Below are positions 27,356-35,216 of a stretch of DNA of 64,000 nt, in pieces. The notes beneath the pieces are model-generated. The model was not told where the DNA came from, made no database searches, and worked only from the letters and a program-made list of their open reading frames with translations. Where the stretch lies: assembly GCF_021341785.1 (NCBI RefSeq), contig NZ_JAJTTF010000010.1, positions 95,171 to 159,170 of the forward strand, given 5' to 3'. The translations under genes were made by a program, and so were the position numbers. Positions within the stretch are counted from its first letter, which is position 1. Each line of letters begins with the position of its first letter. The DNA comes from Microbacterium sp. Au-Mic1. GTDB lineage: Bacteria > Actinomycetota > Actinomycetes > Actinomycetales > Microbacteriaceae.

Positions 27356-28548
27356 CGCTTGCTCCTTCTCCGCGCCCGGGGCACGGTCTGCCAGATGTAG
27401 TCGCCGTCCGGGGCGGCGCCGGTGCGCCACGCACCGGAGTTGATGGTCACGGCGGCCACGTTCACGAACGCGGCGAGCGGCACCGCGAACAGCGCCCCGG
27501 GGATCCCTGCGATCAGGGCGCCGCCGGCCACGACGAGCACCACCGCGAGCGGGTGCACCTTGACCGCGGATCCCATCAGGATCGGCTGGAGGATGTGCCC
27601 CTCGATCTGCTGCACCGCGAGCACGACGACGAGCATCCACAGCGCGATCCACGGTCCGTTGTAGACCAGCGCGAGGAAGACCGCCAGGGTTCCGGTGACG
27701 ACCGCTCCGACGATGGGGATGAAGGATCCGAGGAACACCAGCACGGCGACGGGGACGGCCAGCGGCACGCCCAGCAGGAAGGCGCCGAGCCCGATGCCGA
27801 CCGCGTCGATGAAGGCGACCAGCATCTGCGTGCGCGCGTAGTTGATCACCGTGGCCCAGCCGTTGCGGGCCGCCGCGTCGACGGCGGTGCGCGACGCCTT
27901 CGGGAAGAGCTTCAGGGTCCATCGCCAGATGCCGCCGCCGTCGGCGAGCAGGCAGAGCAGGATGAACAGGGTGAGTACGGCGCCGGTCGCGACGTGGCCG
28001 AAGGTCGTGCCGACCGCGATCGCCCCGCTCTTGAGCAGCTCCCCCTGTTCGCCGAGGAACTTCACCGACTGGTCGAGCAGATCCTGGATCTGCTTGCTCG
28101 TCAGGTGCAGCGGGCCGTCGAGGAGGAACTGCTGGAACTGCGCCCAGGCGGCGACGGAACGCGCCTGGACCCCGTCCCATTGCTGGGTGATCTGCCAGAT
28201 CGCGAGCCACAGCAGTCCGCCCACGATCGCCAGCGTGCCGACGAGAGCCACCACGATCGCGAGCCAGCGCGGCCACCGCGCCCGCAGCATGGTGCTGAAA
28301 ACGGGCCAGAGCAGCGCCGTGAGCAGGATCGCGACCATGAGCGGGATGACCAGGATCTTGAACAGCATGACCAGCCAGATCACGACGCCGAGCGCGGCGG
28401 CGATCACCAGCAGCCGCCAGGCGTAGGAGGTGGCGATGCGCAGGCCGATGGGCAGCGATCGCTGCACGTCGTCGCGCACATCCACGTGGCCTGTCACCGT
28501 GCGCTGGCGGATGAGATCGCGCAGCCGGGGCGTGCTGTCCTCGCTCAT
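27352..28548 (-). CDS. AI-2E/PerM family transporter
   Basis: A 398-residue polytopic membrane protein of the AI-2E transporter (PerM) family, with about eight spans in the usual pattern: an N-terminal pair (L-L-V-I-A-A-A-L-G-V-V-I-W), a large soluble helical segment (about 130-190), then P-I-V-G-A-V-V-T-G near 280, Q-Q-I-E-G-H-I-L-Q-P and L-A-V-V-L-V-V-A-G-G-A. Members export AI-2 or exchange Na+/H+ in some species; the substrate here is unknown. Coupled to ilvA by a 4-base overlap. The ATG has TAGACT six bases upstream. Confidence 0.88.
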   Translation of the reverse strand: MSEDSTPRLRDLIRQRTVTGHVDVRDDVQRSLPIGLRIATSYAWRLLVIAAALGVVIWLVMLFKILVIPLMVAILLTALLWPVFSTMLRARWPRWLAIVVALVGTLAIVGGLLWLAIWQITQQWDGVQARSVAAWAQFQQFLLDGPLHLTSKQIQDLLDQSVKFLGEQGELLKSGAIAVGTTFGHVATGAVLTLFILLCLLADGGGIWRWTLKLFPKASRTAVDAAARNGWATVINYARTQMLVAFIDAVGIGLGAFLLGVPLAVPVAVLVFLGSFIPIVGAVVTGTLAVFLALVYNGPWIALWMLVVVLAVQQIEGHILQPILMGSAVKVHPLAVVLVVAGGALIAGIPGALFAVPLAAFVNVAAVTINSGAWRTGAAPDGDYIWQTVPRARRRSKR

Positions 28549-28554
28549 CGGCCC

Positions 28555-28560
28555 AGTCTA
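28555..28560 (-). promoter_or_regulatory. -10 hexamer TAGACT, leaderless promoter of the PerM-like gene
   Basis: On the minus strand TAGACT, GGGCCG, then the ATG at 28548. It would drive the two-gene unit with ilvA. Confidence 0.45.
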
Positions 28561-28630
28561 CGGGCGCGGCACCGGACGCCTCATCCGTGCGACGGCGACG
28601 ACGGGCTCCGCCGATGTCGACGGCTGTCGA

Positions 28631-28636
28631 TACGCT
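28631..28636 (+). promoter_or_regulatory. -10 hexamer TACGCT, promoter of the AlkZ-like gene
   Basis: TACGCT is followed by seven bases and an in-frame GTG at 28644, which it favours over the ATG at 28614 lying upstream of the hexamer. Confidence 0.4.
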
Positions 28637-28643
28637 GACCGAC

Positions 28644-29981
28644 GTGACCGACTCCCCCGCCGAGCCCCGCCGACCCTCCGGACACTCCGGACACTCCGTG
28701 GTCGACACCTTGAGCGCCGGCGAGGCCCGGCGGATCGCACTGGCCGCGCAGGGGTTCTCTCGCCGACGGCCTGCCGATCCTGGCGTGCGCCATCTGCACA
28801 CGGCCATGGCGCGCATGGGCGTCCTGCAGATCGACTCGGTGAACGTGTTCGCGCGCTCGCACTACCTGCCGCTGTTCTCACGCCTGGGCGTCTACGACCC
28901 CGCCCTGCTGGAGCGTGCGTTCCTGGCCCGGCCGACCGCCGCGCGCTCCGGCCGGTACACCGAGTACCTGGCTCACGAGGCGACCTTCCTTCCCGTCGAG
29001 GACTGGCCCCTGTGGGGCTTCCGCCGCGACGCCTTCCGCGCAAAGCGAGGCGAGTTCTGGGGGCGGACCTCGTCGGCGCGGACGCTGGGCTGGGTCCGGT
29101 CCGAGCTGCGTGAGCGCGGTCCCTCACGTCCCGCCGACATCCGCGGCGATGCCCCGGGCGGCAAGGCCGGATGGTGGGAGTGGGACGACGTCAAGCACGC
29201 TCTGGAGTATCTGTGGCGGGTCGGAGAGGTGGCGATCGCCGGGCGCGACGGCTTCGAGCGCCGATACGCCCTCGCCGAAGACGTGGTGCCGGTCGATCTG
29301 CTCGGGCGCGATCTGGACCGCGCCACGGCCATCGGCGAGCTCGTGCGCCGGGCGGCCAGGGCGCACGGGGTCGCCACGGCAGCCGACATCGCCGACTACT
29401 ACCGGATCAAGGACCGCACCGCCGTGCTCGGTGCGATCGACGTCCTCGTGGAGCGAGGCGAGCTGGAGCCCGTGCGGGTGCGCGGGTGGGAGCGCGGGGG
29501 GCGGGCGGTTCCGGCCTGGCGGCATGTGGACGCCGTCCTGCCGCGCCGGATCGACGCCACCGCGATCCTCACGCCGTTCGACCCGGTGGTGTGGTTCCGG
29601 GACCGGGCGCTGCGGGCGTTCGCGCTGGACTACCGGATCGAGATCTACACGCCGGCCGCCAAGCGCCGCTACGGCTACTACTCGCTGCCCGTGCTGGTCG
29701 GCGATCGGATCGCCGCCCGAGTGGATCTCAAGGCGGATCGCGCCGCGGGCACGCTGCGCGTGCAGTCGGCGTGGTGGGAGCCGCAGGCGCGCCCGGCGAC
29801 CGACCTCGAGCCGATCGCCGCCGAGCTGCGCACCGCCGCTGCATGGCAGGGTCTCGAGCACGTCTCGGTGTCGGGCTGGGGCGACGCGTCAGCGGCCCTC
29901 GCCGATGTGCTGGACGGGCACCCGGAGCGGGTCCGGCGGCACGATGTGGGACGGACGGATCAGGTTCCGCCCGGGAGCTGA
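28644..29981 (+). CDS. AlkZ/YcaQ-like winged-helix DNA glycosylase
   Basis: A 445-residue protein of the HTH_42 (AlkZ/YcaQ) superfamily: three winged helices plus a beta-barrel. Family hallmarks are A-R-R-I-A-L-A-A-Q-G-F near 28-38, the catalytic motif Q62-I-D64 in V-L-Q-I-D-S-V-N-V, R-S-H-Y-L-P-L-F-S-R-L-G, W-G-F-R-R and L-T-P-F-D-P-V-V-W-F-R-D near the barrel. The Q-hydrophobic-D motif is that of YcaQ-type (AlkZ-like, AZL) enzymes, which unhook crosslinks and excise N7-alkylguanine; Streptomyces AlkZ has Q-x-Q. The GTG at 28644 is chosen from the promoter position. Not linked to a biosynthetic cluster. Confidence 0.85.
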   Translation: MTDSPAEPRRPSGHSGHSVVDTLSAGEARRIALAAQGFSRRRPADPGVRHLHTAMARMGVLQIDSVNVFARSHYLPLFSRLGVYDPALLERAFLARPTAARSGRYTEYLAHEATFLPVEDWPLWGFRRDAFRAKRGEFWGRTSSARTLGWVRSELRERGPSRPADIRGDAPGGKAGWWEWDDVKHALEYLWRVGEVAIAGRDGFERRYALAEDVVPVDLLGRDLDRATAIGELVRRAARAHGVATAADIADYYRIKDRTAVLGAIDVLVERGELEPVRVRGWERGGRAVPAWRHVDAVLPRRIDATAILTPFDPVVWFRDRALRAFALDYRIEIYTPAAKRRYGYYSLPVLVGDRIAARVDLKADRAAGTLRVQSAWWEPQARPATDLEPIAAELRTAAAWQGLEHVSVSGWGDASAALADVLDGHPERVRRHDVGRTDQVPPGS

Positions 29982-30093
29982 TCGCCCCCGGGGTCTCCGA
30001 CTCGGGGTTTCGGCTCGGTCGCCTTCGGCGTCCTCGCTCAACCTTGATACGCGAAGGGCTCAACGCCGCTTCGCGGCATTGAACCCGTCCGTG

Positions 30094-30672
30094 TCAGAAC
30101 TGGACGCGCGGGGGCTCCGCGATGGCGGCGCCGTCGGCCACCTCGAAGAACTCGCGCTCGGTGAAGCCCAGGTTGCGGGCGAACAGGTTGTTCGGGAACA
30201 CCTTGATCTTGGTGTTCAGCTCGCGCACGCCGCCGTTGTAGAACCGGCGCGAGGCCTGGATCTTGTCCTCGGTGTCGACGAGCGCCGCCTGCAGCTGCAG
30301 GAAGTTCTGGCTGGCCTGCAGCTGCGGATACGCCTCGGCGACGGCGAACAGGCTCTTCAGAGCCTGCTGCAGGTGTCCTTCGGCTGCTCCCGCCTCACCG
30401 GGGCTGGAGGCGGACAGCGTCTCGGCGCGGGCGCGGGTGACGTTCTCGAACACGGCCTTCTCGTGCGCGGCGTAGCCCTTCACCGTGTCGATGAGGTTGG
30501 GGATCAGGTCCGCTCGGCGCTTGAGCTGCACGGTGATGTCGCTCCACGCCTCGTCGACGCGGACCCCCAGCTGCACGAGCGAGTTGTACGTGGCCCACAG
30601 ATAGATGCCGACGGCGACGATCAGGACGACGATCACACCGACGACGACGAGTACTGGAACAAGAACATCCAC
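30094..30672 (-). CDS. LemA family protein
   Basis: A 192-residue membrane-anchored helical protein. One N-terminal span (about 4-26, V-L-V-V-V-G-V-I-V-V-L) is followed by Y-N-S-L-V-Q-L-G-V-R-V-D-E-A-W-S-D-I and R-R-A-D-L-I-P-N-L-I-D-T-V-K-G-Y, the LemA hallmark, then Y-P-Q-L-Q-A-S-Q-N-F and Y-N-G-G-V-R-E-L-N-T. The N-terminus lies outside and the helical bundle inside in studied members; role unclear. The usual TPM-domain or HtpX partner is not adjacent. GGGGG precedes the ATG. Confidence 0.93.
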   Translation of the reverse strand: MDVLVPVLVVVGVIVVLIVAVGIYLWATYNSLVQLGVRVDEAWSDITVQLKRRADLIPNLIDTVKGYAAHEKAVFENVTRARAETLSASSPGEAGAAEGHLQQALKSLFAVAEAYPQLQASQNFLQLQAALVDTEDKIQASRRFYNGGVRELNTKIKVFPNNLFARNLGFTEREFFEVADGAAIAEPPRVQF

Positions 30673-30753
30673 GGACGACGACCCCCTTGCTGACGCGGTT
30701 TCGGCCCATCCTATCCCGGCATCCTCCGTGTTCGCCGGGCTGCCAGGGAACGG

Positions 30754-32067
30754 TCAGGCGCCGAGAACGCGCTCCAGATAGCCGTTGCCGAATCGGCGCT
30801 CCGGATCCATCCTGTCGCGCAGCGCGAGGAAGTCGTCGAAGCGCGGATAGCGCTCCCGCAACTCGTCGGCGCCCAGCGTGTGCAGCTTGCCCCAGTGCGG
30901 CCTTCCGCCATGTGCGAGGCAGATCCGCTCCACCGCGTCGAAGTATTCACGAGGGTCGTGGCGCCAGTACCGGTGCACGGCGAGGTATGCGGAATCGCGC
31001 TCGTGCGCGGTGGACAGCCAGCGGTCGTCGGCCGCCGCGAACCGCACCTCGATCGGGAACTCGATGCGCCAGCCGCGCTTCGCGATGAGCGCCTGCACCG
31101 CGTGGAAGACGGGAACGATCTGATCCTGCGGCAGCGCGTACTCCATCTCCCGGAAGCGCACCGTCCGGCTCTGGGTGAGCACGCGATGGGAGAGATCGGT
31201 GTACTCGCGGTCGCCCGTGAGCTTCACCGCGAGCCGGCTGAACGACGGCGTGATCGTGGGCACCGCGACGCCGGCCGCGCACACGGCTCGGTACACGCCG
31301 TTCGAGAGCAGCGTCTCGTCGATCCACTTGCCGACCTTCGGCAGCGGCCGCCGCACCGCCGACTCCGGAAGCCGCTCCGTCGTCTTCGTGAGCGCCACGT
31401 CGGTGTGCGGGAACCAGTAGAACTCGTAGTGATCCGCCGCGGCCACGCGTTCGTGCACGCCCTCCAGCACCTCGTCCAGCGGGGCCGGTGCGTCGACCGC
31501 GTGCATCACGAACGCCGGCACGCACTGCAGGGTCACCTCGACGAGGATCCCGAGCGCGCCGAGCCCCAGCGCGACGGCGGGGAGCAGCTCCGCGTTGCGC
31601 TCCTCGTCGACCCGGAGGAACTCGCCCGCCGCTGTGATCAGAGTCGCGCCGACGACCTGGGCGGCGATGCCGCGGAAGGCGGCTCCGGTGCCGTGCGTGC
31701 CCGTGGAGATCGCCCCGGAGATCGACTGCCGGTCGATGTCCCCGAGGTTCTCCATCGCCAGCCCGTACGGGGCGAGCAGCGCCGGGATCCGGTGCAGCCG
31801 CGTCCCCGCCAGCAGCGTGACGCGCCCGCGGGCCTCGTCCGCCGAGACCAGGCCCTGCAGGTCGTCGAGTTCGAGCAGCACATCGGGGGCCACCGCCACA
31901 CCCGTGAAGCTGTGGCCGGCACCGACCGCCTTGATGCGCAGCCCCTGGGCTGCGGCGGCGAGAACGGCGCGCTGCACGCCCTCCGGTGAGCGAGGACGCT
32001 CGACGCGGATCGGTCGGATCGAGGCCGACCGACCCCAGTTCTGCCAGGTTCCGCCCATGCGTGTCAC
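30754..32067 (-). CDS. FAD-linked D-arabinono-1,4-lactone oxidase-type oxidoreductase
   Basis: A 437-residue VAO/PCMH flavoenzyme. The N-terminal FAD-binding half has V-G-A-G-H52-S-F-T-G, the L-A-G-T-R-L-H segment, and I-S-G-A-I-S-T-G-T-H-G-T-G. The C-terminal ALO half ends with R-P-H-W-G-K, typical of aldonolactone oxidases and alditol oxidases. His52 is at the site used for covalent flavin attachment in relatives. The natural substrate is a sugar lactone or polyol, not determinable here. GTG at 32067 is chosen because its GTGA overlaps the stop of the upstream PLP enzyme gene. Confidence 0.88.
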   Translation of the reverse strand: MTRMGGTWQNWGRSASIRPIRVERPRSPEGVQRAVLAAAAQGLRIKAVGAGHSFTGVAVAPDVLLELDDLQGLVSADEARGRVTLLAGTRLHRIPALLAPYGLAMENLGDIDRQSISGAISTGTHGTGAAFRGIAAQVVGATLITAAGEFLRVDEERNAELLPAVALGLGALGILVEVTLQCVPAFVMHAVDAPAPLDEVLEGVHERVAAADHYEFYWFPHTDVALTKTTERLPESAVRRPLPKVGKWIDETLLSNGVYRAVCAAGVAVPTITPSFSRLAVKLTGDREYTDLSHRVLTQSRTVRFREMEYALPQDQIVPVFHAVQALIAKRGWRIEFPIEVRFAAADDRWLSTAHERDSAYLAVHRYWRHDPREYFDAVERICLAHGGRPHWGKLHTLGADELRERYPRFDDFLALRDRMDPERRFGNGYLERVLGA

Positions 32068-33314
32068 AGGAACGCCTTTCCCTCACCGCGATAGGTGGAC
32101 AGCTCATCGACGACGCGCCCGCCGTCGACGAGGTGATAGCTCAGGATCCGCTCGGCCGGCTCGCCGCTCTTGGCATGCCGCAGCCAGACGCGGTCCCCCA
32201 CACGGAGCGTGCGTGCAGCCTCACCGCGCAGCGGCGTCTGCACCTCTCCCGCGGCCTCCCGCGGCGCCGTCTGCAGGCCCTGCGGCCAGACCGGCAGAGG
32301 CTGACGCGAGGCGACCGGCGGCCCGGATGCGATCCACCCGCCGCCGAGGATCGTCGCGATGTCGGCAGCGGGGCGGCGCACGACGTCGAACGCGAAGGCG
32401 CTGGCGGGCGCCGGCGCGAAACCGCGGTAGCCGTCGAACAGGTGCCCCGCGAGGAGCCCGCTTCCGGCCGTGATCTCGGTGAGCGCCGGGTCGGATCCGG
32501 TGTACTCCAGGGATCCCGTGCCTCCGCCGGTGACGAACTCGAGGGGCACGAGCGCTCGTACGGCCTCCACGATGCGTGCGCGCCGTGCGCGCAGCTCCTG
32601 GCGAGACTGGGTCTGCACGGCACGGATCAGCGTGTCGCCGCTGCCGGTGTCGTCGCCCTGGCCGGCGATCTGCGCCTCGTACATCTGCAGCCCGACGAGG
32701 CGGAAGCCATCGCGCTCGGCGGCCCGGCGTGCGAATCGAGCAACCTCCTCCGGCGTGTGCAGCGGCGAGCGGAACACGCCGATGTGGCCGAGCGCGGGGG
32801 CCCGCCAGGAGGCGTCGGCGTCGATCGCGATGCGCACACGCGGCCGCCGTGCGGGAGCCGCGACCGCGTCGATGAGATCAAGCTGGGACTCGTCGTCGAC
32901 CATGAGCGTGATCCGCGCGGCGGCCCGCTCGTCTGCGAGCAGCCGCTCGAGCCCCGGACGGTCGGCGGTCGGGTAGGCCAGCACGATGTCGTCGTGATCC
33001 TCGGCGAGCCAGAGCGCCTCGGCCAGTGTGAAGGCGAGGAGGCCCTGATACCCCGGCACCCGCAGTGCGGCATCGATGACCTCGCGCACGCGCACCGACT
33101 TCGTGGCGATCCGGATCGGCAGCCCGCCAGCGCGCACCACCATGTCCATCGTGTTGTAGCGCAGCGCGTCGAGATCGATCACGGCGACCGGCGCGGGCAG
33201 GTGCGCCGTGGCCTCGGTCAGGCGCGGCCACCAGCGGGCCGGGTCCTCCCAGGCGTGCGCAGCGGGGCGGGCGGACGCGGACGCGTGGCCCTGATCGGCG
33301 ATGAGCTCGAGCAC
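32064..33314 (-). CDS. alanine racemase-fold amino acid deaminase/D-threonine aldolase-like enzyme
   Basis: A 416-residue type III-fold PLP enzyme. K72 in R-I-A-T-K-S-V-R-V is the predicted Schiff-base lysine after the barrel strand V-A-V-I-D-L-D-A. G-G-G-T-G-S-L near residue 270 should bind the phosphate. The C-terminal domain has the D-threonine aldolase/D-serine dehydratase-like end with H-A-K-S-G-E and the R-I-L-S-Y-H strand. In actinobacteria this gene is regularly paired with an aldonolactone oxidase gene, as here (4-base overlap), which suggests a shared but unknown pathway. The gene begins 66 bases from the tRNA locus on the other strand. Confidence 0.75.
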   Translation of the reverse strand: MLELIADQGHASASARPAAHAWEDPARWWPRLTEATAHLPAPVAVIDLDALRYNTMDMVVRAGGLPIRIATKSVRVREVIDAALRVPGYQGLLAFTLAEALWLAEDHDDIVLAYPTADRPGLERLLADERAAARITLMVDDESQLDLIDAVAAPARRPRVRIAIDADASWRAPALGHIGVFRSPLHTPEEVARFARRAAERDGFRLVGLQMYEAQIAGQGDDTGSGDTLIRAVQTQSRQELRARRARIVEAVRALVPLEFVTGGGTGSLEYTGSDPALTEITAGSGLLAGHLFDGYRGFAPAPASAFAFDVVRRPAADIATILGGGWIASGPPVASRQPLPVWPQGLQTAPREAAGEVQTPLRGEAARTLRVGDRVWLRHAKSGEPAERILSYHLVDGGRVVDELSTYRGEGKAFL

Positions 33315-33365
33315 TCCCCCACCCTATTGGCTCCGAGTCAACATCGCTCGCGGGGCGGCGCTCGC

Positions 33366-33371
33366 TAGGCT
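33366..33371 (+). promoter_or_regulatory. -10 hexamer TAGGCT upstream of the tRNA
   Basis: TAGGCT ends 9 bases before the first tRNA base, which places the transcription start 1-3 bases upstream of the mature 5' end. Confidence 0.4.
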
Positions 33372-33380
33372 CGACCTGCA

Positions 33381-33453
33381 GCCCCCGTAGCCCAACGGCA
33401 GAGGCAGGCGACTTAAAATCGCTTCAGTCTGGGTTCGAATCCCAGCGGGGGCA
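33381..33453 (+). tRNA. tRNA with UAA anticodon (Leu by anticodon), short variable loop
   Basis: A 73-base cloverleaf: 7-bp acceptor stem (GCCCCCG with CGGGGGC), anticodon stem GGCGA/TCGCT, loop CTTAAAA giving anticodon TAA, T stem CTGGG/CCCAG with TTCGAAT loop, and discriminator A. CCA is not encoded. The variable region is only five bases (TCAGT), whereas tRNA-Leu normally has a long class II arm. The D stem is imperfect (GCCC against AGGC, last pair C-A). The anticodon loop and A73 are leucine-like, so Leu is the best call by decoding, but the body is class I. Confidence 0.75.
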
Positions 33454-33742
33454 CGTCGGAGTTCGACGCATGTCGGGCACGCGTCCGGCGCCGCCTGTTC
33501 CGCTCTGCCCGACGCAGGCCGACGAACCTTCACCCCCCTCGTTTCGGCCCGTAGAGCGCGCGCTCGGCGGATGCGCGATGCCGCGGAGCGCCAAGAGCTC
33601 CGTTTCGTACAGTCAGCTTCGTACAGTCAACGTGGGCACTGTCGACGGAGGCCGCCTCCCCCGTGAGGGGGATCCTGCGCGGTTCGCTGCTGCACTTGAC
33701 GAGGGCACTCGACAGACCGTCAGACGCGCGGCATACAGGTGA
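33454..33742. other. intergenic region between the tRNA and gadB
   Basis: 289 bases without a credible gene; the 90-residue frame in it has no ribosome-binding site and no recognisable features. It holds a 12-bp tandem repeat (33604-33629) and a short CCCCC/GGGGG hairpin near 33657-33670 that could end gadB transcription. Confidence 0.5.
33604..33629 (+). repeat. tandem TTCGTACAGTCA repeat
   Basis: Two exact 12-bp copies (33604-33615 and 33618-33629) with a 14-base period, a layout seen in operator sites or small repeats. They are downstream of both gadB and the tRNA. Confidence 0.5.
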
Positions 33743-35113
33743 TCAGTGCCGGAATCCCGGACCTGCCGTGCGATCGGGCAGCGGCGCGGTGAGCGCATCG
33801 AGGTACGCCACCTCCTCGCGGATCGTCGCGAGGAGCGCCTCGGCAAGGTCCATCGTCACGCCGTTTCGGACCACGATGCGCTGCACGGTGATCTGCTCCC
33901 GGTCGGCCGGCAGCGGGTACGCCGGGACCAGCCAGCCGCGCATGCGCAGCCGATCGGACAGATCGTGCAGCGTCCAGTTCTCGGTGTGGCCGTCGACAAG
34001 CCGCCAGGCGAACACCGGGATCGTGGATCCGTCGCTGATGAGCGCGAACTCGTCCATCGCTCCGATCCCGTCCGCGAGATATCGCGCGACCGCGCGCGAG
34101 GTGCCCTGCACCTCCGCATAGCCTTCGCGCCCGAGCCGCAGGAACATGTAGAACTGCAGCAGCACCTGCGCCCCGGGTCGGGAGAAGTTCAGCGCGAGCG
34201 TCGGCATGTCGCCGCCGAGATAGCTGACGCGGAAGATCATCGACTCCGGGAGCGCCTCGGCATCGCGCCACACGACCCAGCCGAGCCCCGGGTAGACCAG
34301 TCCGTACTTGTGCCCCGAAGTGTTGATGGAGGCGACCCGCGGCACCCGGAAGTCCCACTCCAGGTCGGGGTCGAGGAACGGCGCGACCATGCCGCCGGAG
34401 GCCCCGTCGACGTGGATCGGGACGTCGTGCCCCGCCGTCTCCGCGATCCGGTCGAGCGCCGTGGCGATCTCCGTGACCGGCTCGTAGGCGCCCGTGTAGG
34501 TGACGCCCATGATCGCGACGACGCCGATCGTGTTCTCGTCCACGTACTGGTCCAGCAGGGCGCCGTCCAGTGCGGGATGCTCGTCACTCACGGGCACGTA
34601 GCGGGGCTCGACCTCGAAGTAGTTGCAGAACTTCTCCCAGCACACCTGCACGGCGCTCGACATCACCAGATTGGGCCGCGCGGCATCCTGCCCGGCCGCG
34701 CGCCGGCGCTCCTGCCAGCGCCTCTTCAGGGCGATGCCGGCGAGCATGCAGGCCTCGCTCGATCCGATGGTCGAGGTGGCGGGAGCGGCCGCAGGATCGG
34801 GAGCGTGCCAGAGCTCGGCGATCATGCCCTGGCAGTACGTCTCGATCGCCGCGGTCTGCGGATACTCGTCCTTGTCGATCATGTTCTTGTCGACGGCGTC
34901 GGCGTAGAGGCGCTGCGCCTCCTCGTCCATCCAGGTCGTGACGAAGGTGGCGAGGTTCAGGCGGGCATTGCCGTCGAGCATGGTCTCGTCGCTGACGACG
35001 TGATACGCGAGAAGGGAGTCCATCCCCTGATCCGGGATCCGGTGCTTGTCGACGAGCAGCTTGGCCCCCGGCCGATGGTGCAGCGGGTTGACGTGGATGC
35101 GTTCCTGCGACAT
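33743..35113 (-). CDS. gadB: glutamate decarboxylase
   Basis: A 456-residue group II PLP decarboxylase converting glutamate to GABA and CO2 with use of one proton; normal length for GadB. K269 in S-I-N-T-S-G-H-K-Y-G-L is the Schiff-base lysine, H-V-D-G-A-S-G-G (233-241) binds the cofactor, and S-T-I-G-S-S-E-A (114-121) contacts the phosphate. No GadC-type antiporter is in the window, so acid resistance by GABA export cannot be shown. The ATG at 35113 has GAGGAG upstream; the longer in-frame start at 35161 is less likely. It begins 103 bases after the stop of the giant gene on the same strand. Confidence 0.93.
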   Translation of the reverse strand: MSQERIHVNPLHHRPGAKLLVDKHRIPDQGMDSLLAYHVVSDETMLDGNARLNLATFVTTWMDEEAQRLYADAVDKNMIDKDEYPQTAAIETYCQGMIAELWHAPDPAAAPATSTIGSSEACMLAGIALKRRWQERRRAAGQDAARPNLVMSSAVQVCWEKFCNYFEVEPRYVPVSDEHPALDGALLDQYVDENTIGVVAIMGVTYTGAYEPVTEIATALDRIAETAGHDVPIHVDGASGGMVAPFLDPDLEWDFRVPRVASINTSGHKYGLVYPGLGWVVWRDAEALPESMIFRVSYLGGDMPTLALNFSRPGAQVLLQFYMFLRLGREGYAEVQGTSRAVARYLADGIGAMDEFALISDGSTIPVFAWRLVDGHTENWTLHDLSDRLRMRGWLVPAYPLPADREQITVQRIVVRNGVTMDLAEALLATIREEVAYLDALTAPLPDRTAGPGFRH

Positions 35114-35216
35114 GGGCGGTGCTCCTCGGTGCGCTGTTCCTCCGGCCGTTTCGGGCGCCACCCTAGCATCGCCCGGAATGCCTGCTCCGGGAACCCGCGG
35201 GGCGAACGTCGCGCCG

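Noticed and set aside
26102..28816. A 904-residue frame extending ilvA upstream
   Set aside because: The added part overlaps the PerM-like transporter gene in another frame and is His/Arg-rich noise; ilvA starts at 27355 with a 4-base overlap.
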